From positions 1-13,423 of the forward strand of contig CAOTKV010000030.1 of NCBI GenBank assembly GCA_948530865.1: DNA of 13,423 bases. The letters run 5' to 3'. Below, piece by piece: positions 1 to 6,698 of the stretch (positions are counted from its first letter, which is position 1; every line of letters begins with the position of its first letter). The notes below the pieces were generated by a model that made no database searches, was not told where the DNA came from, and worked only from the letters and a program-made list of their open reading frames with translations. Made by a program: the position numbers and the translations under genes. The DNA is from an uncultured Clostridia bacterium. Its GTDB lineage: Bacteria; Bacillota; Clostridia; TANB77; CAG-508.

Positions 1-525
1 AAAGAAACTAAAGATGGAACAATTAAGTTATCAGAAGTTAAAATTGATAAAACAAATTTTGAAAAAACTGATAAATATACAATTAAAGAAATAGAATCTC
101 CAAAAGGATATAAGAAATTTACAGGAACAATTGAAGTAGAGATTACTAAAAAGCTTTCCAAAGATGAAAAATCTTATGAAGTAGATAAAGCAATAGTAAA
201 ACTTTTAGATGGTGATGGCAAAGAATATAAAGGTGATAAAATTGCAACAGCAGAAGTAAAAAATGGTAAAATTGAGTTAAAAGTGGTAAATTATAAAGAA
301 GAGGAACCTAAAAAACCAGAAGAACCAAACAAGCCAGATACTCCAAAACCAGAACCTACACCACAACAACCAAAAGAAGAACCTAAAACAGAACCTAAGA
401 GTGAACCAAAAACTTATACACCTTCAACAGGAGATATATTACCAATAGTGACAATTGGATTAATAAGTATAGTAGTTATTGCTAATACTGTTCAATTTGT
501 AATATCAAAAAGAAAAAAAGACTAA
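1..525 (+). CDS. Sortase-anchored surface protein, C-terminal part (5' truncated by window edge)
   Basis: The reading frame is open from base 1 to the TAA at 523-525, giving 174 residues; the true start lies before the window. Residues 1 to about 95 look like a Cna-B/SpaA-type beta-sandwich repeat: a 'YTIKEIESPKGY' stretch is the usual strand-plus-SPxGY signature of these domains. Residues about 98-138 are a Pro/Glu/Lys-rich wall-spanning stalk. The C-terminus has a sortase-type signal: TPSTGD (PSTG encoded at 421-432), then a hydrophobic segment of about 23 residues and a basic tail SKRKKD. The motif departs from LPxTG by having Thr in place of Leu; proline-led variants of the (S/N/P)PxTG type are known for some clostridial sortases. 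The protein is expected to be secreted and covalently bound to peptidoglycan, perhaps as an adhesin or pilin-like subunit. The internal ATG at 283 is not the start, because the frame continues upstream with good domain similarity. Confidence 0.85.
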   Translation, partial: KETKDGTIKLSEVKIDKTNFEKTDKYTIKEIESPKGYKKFTGTIEVEITKKLSKDEKSYEVDKAIVKLLDGDGKEYKGDKIATAEVKNGKIELKVVNYKEEEPKKPEEPNKPDTPKPEPTPQQPKEEPKTEPKSEPKTYTPSTGDILPIVTIGLISIVVIANTVQFVISKRKKD

Positions 526-535
526 AATAAAGATA

Positions 536-569
536 AAAAGGAAGTGATGAAATATTCACTTCTTTTTTT
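536..569 (+). terminator. Rho-independent terminator of the surface-protein gene
   Basis: Arms GAAGTGA (541-547) and TCACTTC (556-562) pair perfectly around an 8-nt loop and are followed by a run of seven T. The A-rich stretch just before the stem can extend pairing into the T tract. It lies about 15 nt after the stop codon. Confidence 0.85.
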
Positions 570-582
570 CGTTTTTTTATTA

Positions 583-611
583 TTGACAATCAATTTCTAA
601 AACGATAAAAT
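583..611 (+). promoter_or_regulatory. Promoter of tex (sigma-A type)
   Basis: TTGACA at 583-588, a 17-bp spacer, and TAAAAT at 606-611. It sits just beyond the terminator of the upstream gene and about 33 nt before the tex start codon, so tex appears to be transcribed on its own. A GAGG ribosome binding site lies at 633-636. Confidence 0.75.
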
Positions 612-643
612 CATGAGAGTTAAATGAAAAGTGAGGTATAACA

Positions 644-2800
644 GTGGATAAAATATTTAAGAAAATAGCAGAAGAATTAAATATCAGAGAAACTCAAGTA
701 GAAGCTACTGTAAAACTAATTGATGAAGGAAATACAATTCCATTTATTGCTCGTTATAGAAAAGAAGTAACTGGTAATTTGAGTGATGAAATTCTTAGAG
801 ATTTAGGAGAAAGATTAACATATTTAAGAAATTTAGAAAAAAGAAAAGAAGAAATTGTAAGATTAATAGATGAGCAAGGAAAGCTTACAGATGAACTTAC
901 TATAAAAATTGCTGAAACAATGGTTTTATCTGAACTTGAAGATATTTATAGGCCATATAAACCAAAGAAAAGAACAAGAGCAACTATTGCTAAAGAAAAA
1001 GGTTTAGAACCACTTGCTAATATTATTTATTTACAAACAGAGAAAAATTCTATATATGAAATTGCAAAACAATATATTGATGAAGAAAAAGATGTAAAAA
1101 CGGAAGATGAAGCAATAGCTGGTGCTTTAGATATAATTGCAGAAAATGTTGCAGATGATGCTGATTATAGAAAAAGGATAAAATCATTTTGCTTTAGAGA
1201 AGCTGTAATTGCAACTAAAGCATCAAAAGAAGAGGAAAAATCTCCTTATGAAATGTATTATGATTTTAAAGAACCAATACTTAGAATTCCTAGTCATAGA
1301 ATTTTAGCTATAAATAGAGGCGAAAAGGAAGAATTTTTAAAAGTAAAAATAGATAAGCCAGAAGAGAAAATACTAGATTATTTGAAAAAACAAATTATTC
1401 AAGATTTTAAGAGTCAATTTAATGAACTTTTAACAACTGCAATAGAAGATTCATATAAAAGATTAATAGAGCCTTCTATTGAAAGAGAAATTAGAAGCGA
1501 TTTAACAGAGAGATCAGAAGAAAAAGCAATAAAAGTTTTTGGTAAAAATGCTAAGCAACTATTAATGCAACCACCAATCAAAGAAATGACTGTTATGGGA
1601 TTTGATCCTGCATATAGAACTGGTTGTAAAATTGCTGTAATTGATAAAACAGGGAAATTGCTAGATACAACAACTGTTTATCCAACAGAACCACAAAACG
1701 ATGTTGAAGGTGCAAAGAAGACTTTAAAACTTTTAATTGCAAAACATAATGTAGATATGATTGCAATCGGAAATGGGACAGCATCAAGGGAATCAGAGAC
1801 TTTTGTATCAAATATGATAAAAGAAATTTCTGAAAAAGATATTTATTATGCAATAGTTAGTGAAGCAGGGGCATCTGTTTATTCTGCATCTAAACTTGCG
1901 ACAGAGGAATATCCAGACATAAATGTGTCTTTAAGAGGTGCAATTTCAATAGCAAGAAGATTACAAGATCCATTATCAGAACTTGTTAAAATAGATCCTA
2001 AAGCAATTGGAGTAGGTCAATATCAACATGATGTTAATCAAAAGAAATTATCTGAAAGTTTAACAGGTGTTGTTGAAGATGCAGTTAATTCTGTTGGAGT
2101 TGATGTCAATACTGCTACACCATCATTACTTTCTTATGTTTCAGGAATAAATGGGACAATAGCAAAAAATATTGTTAAATACAGAGATGAAAATGGGGAA
2201 ATTAAACAAAGAAAAGATTTATTAAAAGTTCCAAAACTTGGACCTACTGCATTTAAACAATGTGCAGGATTTATAAGGGTATTTAATGGGAAAAATCCTC
2301 TAGAAGTAACAGCAGTTCATCCAGAAAGTTATGATGTTGCAGAAAAGTTATTAACAAATTTAGGATATTCTGTGGATTCTTTAACAGAAAAAAATAGTTT
2401 AGAAAAACTAAGAGAAGAATTGTCTAAAGTAGATGTTGTAAAAATGTCTGATGAATTAGGTGTTGGTGGACTTACATTAAAAGATATTATAGATGAACTT
2501 TCAAAACCAGGAAGAGATCCTAGAGAAGATTTACCAAAACCAATTTTAAGAAGTGATGTTTTAAAATTTGATGATCTTCAAGAAGGAATGGAGCTAACAG
2601 GTACAGTAAGGAATGTTATAGATTTTGGAGCATTTGTTGATGTAGGAGTTAAACATGATGGTTTAGTTCATATTTCAGAAATGGCTGATAGATACATAAA
2701 AAATCCATCTGAAGTAGTATCAGTAGGAGATATTGTAAAAGTAAAAGTTATTGGAATTGATAGAGAAAAACAAAAAGTAAGTTTATCTATGAAAGTTTAA
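644..2800 (+). CDS. tex: Tex family RNA-binding transcription accessory protein
   Basis: At 718 residues this matches the usual length of Tex, a conserved cytoplasmic nucleic-acid-binding protein related to the core of eukaryotic Spt6 and linked to transcription and RNA metabolism. Visible domains in order are: the helical N-terminal Tex region (1 to about 300) with the family stretch 'TIPFIARYRKEVTG' at 31-44; a YqgF/RNase H-like fold starting at 'VMGFDPAYRTGCK' (317-329); a helix-hairpin-helix region (about 490-555, 'NTATPSLLSYVSGI'); and a C-terminal S1 RNA-binding domain (about 646-718, with 'GTVRNVIDFGAFVDVG'). The start is a GTG, chosen because it is the first in-frame start after a GAGG site at 633-636 and the N-terminus aligns with the family. 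The gene is flanked by terminators and has its own promoter, so it is probably monocistronic. Confidence 0.97.
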   Translation: MDKIFKKIAEELNIRETQVEATVKLIDEGNTIPFIARYRKEVTGNLSDEILRDLGERLTYLRNLEKRKEEIVRLIDEQGKLTDELTIKIAETMVLSELEDIYRPYKPKKRTRATIAKEKGLEPLANIIYLQTEKNSIYEIAKQYIDEEKDVKTEDEAIAGALDIIAENVADDADYRKRIKSFCFREAVIATKASKEEEKSPYEMYYDFKEPILRIPSHRILAINRGEKEEFLKVKIDKPEEKILDYLKKQIIQDFKSQFNELLTTAIEDSYKRLIEPSIEREIRSDLTERSEEKAIKVFGKNAKQLLMQPPIKEMTVMGFDPAYRTGCKIAVIDKTGKLLDTTTVYPTEPQNDVEGAKKTLKLLIAKHNVDMIAIGNGTASRESETFVSNMIKEISEKDIYYAIVSEAGASVYSASKLATEEYPDINVSLRGAISIARRLQDPLSELVKIDPKAIGVGQYQHDVNQKKLSESLTGVVEDAVNSVGVDVNTATPSLLSYVSGINGTIAKNIVKYRDENGEIKQRKDLLKVPKLGPTAFKQCAGFIRVFNGKNPLEVTAVHPESYDVAEKLLTNLGYSVDSLTEKNSLEKLREELSKVDVVKMSDELGVGGLTLKDIIDELSKPGRDPREDLPKPILRSDVLKFDDLQEGMELTGTVRNVIDFGAFVDVGVKHDGLVHISEMADRYIKNPSEVVSVGDIVKVKVIGIDREKQKVSLSMKV

Positions 2801-2874
2801 CTCAAAAGTGAAATTTAATATCAAATTGACATAAGAATCCCACTATATTCTCTTAAAATCAACTGTACATATGG

Positions 2875-2904
2875 AGCGTGTTTCTGGAAAGAAACATGCT
2901 TTTT
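2875..2904 (+). terminator. Probable terminator of tex
   Basis: AGCGTGTTTC (2875-2884) pairs with GAAACATGCT (2891-2900) over 10 bp with one G-U pair and a 6-nt loop, followed by TTTT. It lies 75 nt after the tex stop and before the next promoter. It could instead belong to the left edge of the acquired GC-rich gene cassette. Confidence 0.7.
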
Positions 2905-2925
2905 AACAAATACATAAATCATAAT

Positions 2926-2954
2926 TTGACATTTTATGTGAAATGATGTATAAT
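2926..2954 (+). promoter_or_regulatory. Consensus sigma-A promoter of the GC-rich orphan gene
   Basis: A perfect TTGACA (2926-2931), exactly 17 bp, and a perfect TATAAT (2949-2954). The predicted transcript starts near 2961. A weak palindrome with arms ATGAT (2962-2966) and ATCAT (2972-2976) lies right at the start site and could be an operator, though AT-rich sequence makes this common by chance. An AAGGAG site at 2991-2996 precedes the ATG by 7 nt. Confidence 0.85.
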
Positions 2955-3003
2955 AAAATTGATGATTATATATCATAAATAAATATGAATAAGGAGACAC
3001 ATT

Positions 3004-3657
3004 ATGAACAAAAATGCGTTTAGCCGGAAGATGATCAACCAGTACTATGAGGAGATGGCAGTTATCACTGAGGAGAATACTGAGATTGGAATCGATACTC
3101 CCGTGATTGACACCTCCAAGAAGGATCCCCTGTGGGATTGCTGGTATGAAGTTTCCTTCTTGTATGAGCCTGAGTGCACCAAGGACGCCGTTCAGATGAC
3201 CGTTCCAGAGTATGCGGAGACTGACGACTTTGAGGATCTGTTCGAGTATGAGTCGTATGTTCCCAACTCCAAGGATGAGCGTCGTATGAGCGTTTCCAAG
3301 CGTCGCAAGAATGCTGCTCTGCACAAGCAGAAGACCCGTCGCACTGTTCAGGTTATTTGGGACAACTATGTGGAGCGTGCCAAGACTGACATGCAGAACT
3401 GGTCCTTCCAGAAGCGGAAGAACGGTGAGCATATCGATGCACCCAAGTCTCAGGAAGGCAAGGCTGACAAGATTCTCAAGCGGGCGCTGAAGGCCAGTGC
3501 TGTTCCCGAGAAGTTGCGTGATGAGATCACCAAGCATCTGGAGAGCTTGCACGACATAATGAGCTGTGTCATGGGTGACAAGAACTGCTATGAGCGTCAC
3601 TGCCGTGAGGCTGAGGCGAAGGTCAAGCAGGAGCTGGAGGAGAAGATGGCTGCGTAA
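3004..3657 (+). CDS. Unrecognised 217-residue protein, GC-rich, probably horizontally acquired
   Basis: I do not recognise this family. The gene is real: consensus promoter, AAGGAG at 2991-2996, ATG start, and a strong terminator 33 nt after the TAA. The protein has no signal peptide or membrane segment, so it should be cytoplasmic. It has an acidic first part (about 15-95, including 'YAETDDFEDLFEYE'), a strongly basic centre (about 89-113, including 'SKRRKNAALHKQKTRR') that could bind nucleic acid, an aromatic stretch 'VIWDNYVERAKTDMQNW', and a Lys/Glu-rich helical, possibly coiled-coil C-terminus (about 155-217). Cysteines at 46, 58, 188, 195 and 200 form no clear metal site. Sample rows count near 50% G+C, while one tex row gives 17%; codons AAG, GAG, CTG, CGT and TCC are preferred where neighbours use AAA, GAA and TTA. 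This points to transfer from a higher-GC donor. No transposase, integrase or direct repeats are visible beside it. Function is unknown. Confidence 0.85.
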   Translation: MNKNAFSRKMINQYYEEMAVITEENTEIGIDTPVIDTSKKDPLWDCWYEVSFLYEPECTKDAVQMTVPEYAETDDFEDLFEYESYVPNSKDERRMSVSKRRKNAALHKQKTRRTVQVIWDNYVERAKTDMQNWSFQKRKNGEHIDAPKSQEGKADKILKRALKASAVPEKLRDEITKHLESLHDIMSCVMGDKNCYERHCREAEAKVKQELEEKMAA

Positions 3658-3683
3658 GCTGTAACATTCGTGAAACCCTTAAA

Positions 3684-3716
3684 AAACGGGAGCCCCAATA
3701 TTTGGGGCTCTTGTTT
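3684..3716. terminator. Bidirectional terminator between the GC-rich gene and walJ
   Basis: GAGCCCCAA (3690-3698) pairs perfectly with TTGGGGCTC (3702-3710) around a 3-nt loop. The pairing extends outwards with wobbles to 3684/3716. On the plus strand a T-rich tail (TTGTTTGTTT) follows; on the minus strand the hairpin is followed by a run of six T. It therefore can stop both convergent transcripts. Its outer edge is only 2 nt from the walJ stop codon. Confidence 0.9.
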
Positions 3717-3718
3717 GT

Positions 3719-4507
3719 TTATATTTCAATTATTTTTCCAGGAGCATTTCTATTTGCTACACTTAAACGAATTGTATTTATATCAGAATTATTTTTCATG
3801 AGTTGCTCTGCAACTGTTTGATAAGCTAGCTCTGGAAAATTATTTTCTTTACTTAAATGTCCAAGCATTACTTCTTTTAAATCTTTTTTCATTAAAGCAG
3901 AAATTGTTTTTCCAGCAGTTTCATTTGATAAATGACCATTTGGACCAGCAATTCTTTGTTTTAAATGAAATGGATATCTTGAAACTTTTAGGATTTCAGG
4001 ATCATAGTTTGATTCAAGTAAAACAAAAGAACTATGTTCTAATTGTTTAAAGATACTATTATCCATATGTCCTAAATCTGTTGCAATACTAAGTTTTCTT
4101 TTTCCATTATGTATATTAAAACCACAAGGGTTTGCTGCATCGTGTGGTGTACTAAAAGGATGTATTGTTAATTCATTTAGTAAAAAATCATTATCATTTT
4201 CGAAAATATTTATATTTCTTTCATCAATTTTTTCCTTTTGTTTTTCCATAGCATTCCAAGTTTCAAGGTTTGCATATACTGGTATATTAAATTTTTTTGA
4301 AACTAGTCCTAATCCTTGTACGTGATCTGAATGTTCATGTGTAACTAAAATAGCATCAATGTCTTCAATTGATGAATTGATTGATGCTAATCCTTCACAA
4401 ATTTTTTTACAGCTTGTTCCGCAATCTATTAAAATTTTAGTATTATTAGAGCTAACATATAAACAATTTCCCGAACTTCCACTATACAAGCTACAAAATT
4501 TTAACAT
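3719..4507 (-). CDS. walJ: MBL-fold metallo-hydrolase of the YycJ/WalJ family
   Basis: The protein has 262 residues, the usual WalJ/YycJ length. The metallo-beta-lactamase signature is complete: the family N-terminus 'CSLYSGSSGNC' (5-15), HxHxDH as H57-E-H59-S-D61-H62, then H122 ('STPHDAA'), D144 ('IATDLGH') and H217 ('LGHLSKENN'), which together would bind two metal ions. WalJ is a cytoplasmic hydrolase/exonuclease-like enzyme, encoded in other Firmicutes with the WalRK two-component system and linked to cell-wall homeostasis and coordination with replication. Here it follows murA with a 21-nt gap, and AGAGGA at 4515-4520 lies 7 nt before its ATG, so it is probably cotranscribed with murA rather than with walRK. 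The substrate cannot be read from the sequence. Confidence 0.92.
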   Translation of the reverse strand: MLKFCSLYSGSSGNCLYVSSNNTKILIDCGTSCKKICEGLASINSSIEDIDAILVTHEHSDHVQGLGLVSKKFNIPVYANLETWNAMEKQKEKIDERNINIFENDNDFLLNELTIHPFSTPHDAANPCGFNIHNGKRKLSIATDLGHMDNSIFKQLEHSSFVLLESNYDPEILKVSRYPFHLKQRIAGPNGHLSNETAGKTISALMKKDLKEVMLGHLSKENNFPELAYQTVAEQLMKNNSDINTIRLSVANRNAPGKIIEI

Positions 4508-4528
4508 ATTATTATCCTCTGCTTTTAA

Positions 4529-5791
4529 TTAATCTTCACTAACTCTTTCTATTTTTGCACCTAATTTTCTGAATTTTTCTTCAATATTTTCATAGCCACG
4601 GTCAATATGATTTAAGTTATATATTTCTGTTTTTCCTTTTGCCATAATTCCTGCAATAATTAGTGCAGCTCCAGCTCTTAAATCTGTAGCGTAAACAGGA
4701 GCAGCAGTAAGCTCATTAACGCCTTCAAATACAGCTGTTTTTCCTTGAGCAGTAATTCTTGCACCCATTTTATTTAATTCAGCAGTATATTGGAATCTTG
4801 ATTCCCAAATACTTTCATTAATAATACTTGTTCCTTCAGAAATAGAAAGTACAACACCCATTTGAGGTTGCAAATCTGTTGGGAAACCAGGATAAGGTAA
4901 AGTTTTTATTGTTGCTTTATGAGGTCTTTTTGAGTACCATACTCTTAAATGATCTCCATTAGCATCAACATTACCACCAATTTCAACAACTTTAGCAATA
5001 ATTGATTCTAAGTGCTTTGTGATACAGTTTTTTATAGTAACATCACCTTTAGAGGCAATAGCAGCAAGCATAAATGTTCCAGCTTCTATTTGATCTGGCA
5101 CTACTGAATATGTAGCATTACCTTTTAATTCTTTTACACCATTTATTTTTATAATATCTGTTCCAGCACCTCTAATATCTGCTCCCATTGTATTTAAAAA
5201 GTTAGCAACATCAACTATATGAGGTTCTTTAGCTGCATTATCTATAACAGTAGTTCCTTCAGCTAAAACAGCAGCAAGCATTCCATTTATAGTTGCTCCA
5301 ACAGAAACAACATCCATATATATAGATGTTCCTTTTAATTTTTTTGCTTTTGCAGTTATATTACCATTTGAAACATCTACGGTAGCACCTAAAGCTTCAA
5401 AACTTTTAATATGTTGATCTATAGGACGAGCACCTAAATTACACCCACCAGGGCTACCAATTTTAGCACTTTTACATCTTCCAAGTAGAGAACCTAAAAG
5501 ATAATATGATGCTCTAAATTTTCTGGTTGTTTCTAATGGTATATTGTTTGAATTTATATTTCTTGTATCTATTGTGATTTCATGTTCTGTATTCCATGTA
5601 ATTTTTGCTCCTAATTCTGTTAAGATATCACAATATAATCTAACATCACTTATATTTGGTAAATTATCAATTGTGCAAATTCCATTTATTAATAAAGTTG
5701 CTGGTATAATTGCAACAGCGGCATTTTTTGCACCGCTAATTACTACTTCACCTTTTAAAGGTGTTTTACCAGTAATAACTAATTTTTCCAA
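4529..5791 (-). CDS. murA: UDP-N-acetylglucosamine 1-carboxyvinyltransferase
   Basis: MurA transfers the enolpyruvyl group of phosphoenolpyruvate to UDP-GlcNAc, the first committed step of peptidoglycan synthesis in the cytoplasm. At 420 residues it has the normal length and the inside-out alpha/beta EPSP-synthase-like fold. Key residues are present: K22-N23 ('ISGAKNAAVA'), R93, the catalytic cysteine C117 in 'GGCNLGARPID', R122, and D306 in 'PGFPTDLQPQ'. The cysteine means the enzyme should be of the fosfomycin-sensitive type. The start is a TTG, chosen because GGGGG at 5799-5803 lies 7 nt upstream and the N-terminus aligns with the family; the nearby ATG at 5803-5805 runs into a stop after three codons. 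Firmicutes often carry two murA copies, and I cannot tell which this is. walJ follows closely downstream. Confidence 0.97.
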   Translation of the reverse strand: MEKLVITGKTPLKGEVVISGAKNAAVAIIPATLLINGICTIDNLPNISDVRLYCDILTELGAKITWNTEHEITIDTRNINSNNIPLETTRKFRASYYLLGSLLGRCKSAKIGSPGGCNLGARPIDQHIKSFEALGATVDVSNGNITAKAKKLKGTSIYMDVVSVGATINGMLAAVLAEGTTVIDNAAKEPHIVDVANFLNTMGADIRGAGTDIIKINGVKELKGNATYSVVPDQIEAGTFMLAAIASKGDVTIKNCITKHLESIIAKVVEIGGNVDANGDHLRVWYSKRPHKATIKTLPYPGFPTDLQPQMGVVLSISEGTSIINESIWESRFQYTAELNKMGARITAQGKTAVFEGVNELTAAPVYATDLRAGAALIIAGIMAKGKTEIYNLNHIDRGYENIEEKFRKLGAKIERVSED

Positions 5792-5848
5792 AGTTATACC
5801 CCCATGTTTTGTATAATAAAATTAAATGAGCTATAACACTCACCCCGA

Positions 5849-5877
5849 ACTATATCACAAAAGAAAAATATTTACAA
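5849..5877 (-). promoter_or_regulatory. Promoter of the murA-walJ operon
   Basis: Read on the minus strand: TTGTAA (5877-5872), a 17-bp spacer, and TATAGT (5854-5849). The predicted 5' leader before the murA TTG is about 50 nt. It lies in the 112-nt gap after spoIIR, so murA-walJ need not depend on sporulation transcription. Confidence 0.65.
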
Positions 5878-5903
5878 TACCCTTTTTATATAATGTTCAC
5901 AAT

Positions 5904-6518
5904 CTATTTCTCATTTAGCATTTCTATAATTTTAAACTTGAATTTCACATTTTCTGAAGGGTCTGTTATTATTGCAAATTCATCTTCAGAAAGATTTTCT
6001 TTTAAAAATTCCTCAGATTCTTCATCAATTATACCAGCAGAGATATCTACAAAGCATAGAGGTGGAAAAAGTGAACACCACCAATTTTTACCTTCTGCAT
6101 TTCCAATTTCAATTTTTAAAGCATCGTAATATCCAGCAGGTAATGATACATTACCATATTCTTTTGTTGGAAAGTAGAAATTTCCAATTGTTAAATTTAC
6201 GGAATAATTATAACCTTCATCAATAATTGTTTTTTCTGCAATTTGCTTAAAGTTATTTAAATTTGAGCAAGTTAAATTTATAGCATCTTCTTTTGTAAGT
6301 CCCTCATAAGAAAGTGTATCCATGTACTTTATAATGTTATCACGTACTTTTAACTTTAAATTTTGATCTTCATCTGAATCACTATTAGCTAATATATGAA
6401 GTCTAAAAAAGTTATCAGCTAAATCATCTAAAACGTTATTTGCATATGACTTTGCTGAAATAAAAATAAAACAAAAAAATAATATAAATAAACTAATTGT
6501 ATAAAAAAATCTTTTCAT
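5904..6518 (-). CDS. spoIIR: Stage II sporulation protein R
   Basis: SpoIIR is made in the forespore under sigma F, is exported into the intermembrane space, and triggers the protease SpoIIGA to activate pro-sigma E in the mother cell. This 204-residue protein has an N-terminal signal/anchor segment (about 4-26) and the family's conserved stretches: 'FFRLHILANSDSDEDQNLKLKVRD' region (37-60), 'FYFPTKEYGNVSLPAGYYDAL' region (114-134), and 'NWWCSLFPPLCFVD' (145-158). The start at 6518 is chosen over the longer frame beginning at 6602 because AGGAGGAG (6524-6531) lies 5 nt upstream and the signal sequence begins here; the longer frame would also run through the promoter. The stop is TAG. The gene shows that the organism has, or recently had, an endospore programme. 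Confidence 0.95.
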   Translation of the reverse strand: MKRFFYTISLFILFFCFIFISAKSYANNVLDDLADNFFRLHILANSDSDEDQNLKLKVRDNIIKYMDTLSYEGLTKEDAINLTCSNLNNFKQIAEKTIIDEGYNYSVNLTIGNFYFPTKEYGNVSLPAGYYDALKIEIGNAEGKNWWCSLFPPLCFVDISAGIIDEESEEFLKENLSEDEFAIITDPSENVKFKFKIIEMLNEK

Positions 6519-6523
6519 AAAAA

Positions 6524-6531
6524 CTCCTCCT
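6524..6531 (-). promoter_or_regulatory. Ribosome binding site fixing the spoIIR start
   Basis: On the minus strand this reads AGGAGGAG, 5 nt before the ATG at 6518-6516. It supports translation from that ATG and argues against the upstream ATG at 6602. Confidence 0.9.
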
Positions 6532-6571
6532 GAAATTTTTCGAGCGTTCCTAAATTTCACTTTTGTGTTCT

Positions 6572-6600
6572 TAATATTTCCTAAGTTGCAAAAATTATGC
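6572..6600 (-). promoter_or_regulatory. Sigma-F-like promoter of spoIIR
   Basis: On the minus strand, GCATA (6600-6596), a 14-bp spacer, then GGAAATATTA (6581-6572). This fits the Bacillus/Clostridium forespore consensus GYATA and GGNNANANTR at every defined position. The predicted start is near 6565, leaving a leader of about 47 nt. Placement upstream of spoIIR, a known sigma-F target, makes it more credible. Confidence 0.75.
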
Positions 6601-6686
6601 AAAAAATATTATGTCGAAAAAGTGAATACGAATTAGTTTGCAGACAATTTATACTAATGTTAGAATTAAAAATGAATTTAATATAT

Positions 6687-6691
6687 GGAGG
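6687..6691 (+). promoter_or_regulatory. Ribosome binding site fixing the start at 6699
   Basis: GGAGG lies 7 nt before the ATG at 6699-6701. The upstream in-frame ATG at 6597 has no such site and lies inside the spoIIR control region, so the shorter protein is preferred. Confidence 0.85.
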
Positions 6692-6698
6692 AAAAGTT

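Noticed and set aside
2803..2817. The 15-mer CAAAAGTGAAATTTA, found again in inverse orientation at 6551-6565
   Set aside because: In an AT-rich window of this size a few 15-base matches are expected by chance, and neither site bounds an element.
2821..3600. A 259-residue open frame on the minus strand across the GC-rich gene
   Set aside because: It lies opposite a gene with a perfect promoter, ribosome binding site and terminator. The protein reads as leucine/histidine-rich antisense of its codons, and the frame runs through the promoter and a terminator hairpin.
3658..3720. Search for insertion-sequence ends or target duplications around the GC-rich gene
   Set aside because: I compared the flanks at 2801-2925 and 3658-3720 and saw no matching direct or inverted ends, and no transposase or integrase, so no mobile element is called.
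6519..6602. A longer spoIIR with 28 extra N-terminal residues
   Set aside because: The extension has no ribosome binding site, covers the sigma-F-like promoter and would bury the signal sequence. The ATG at 6518 has AGGAGGAG.
6597..6698. A longer form of the gene at 6699 starting at 6597
   Set aside because: There is no ribosome binding site upstream, and it begins inside the spoIIR control region; GGAGG lies before the ATG at 6699.
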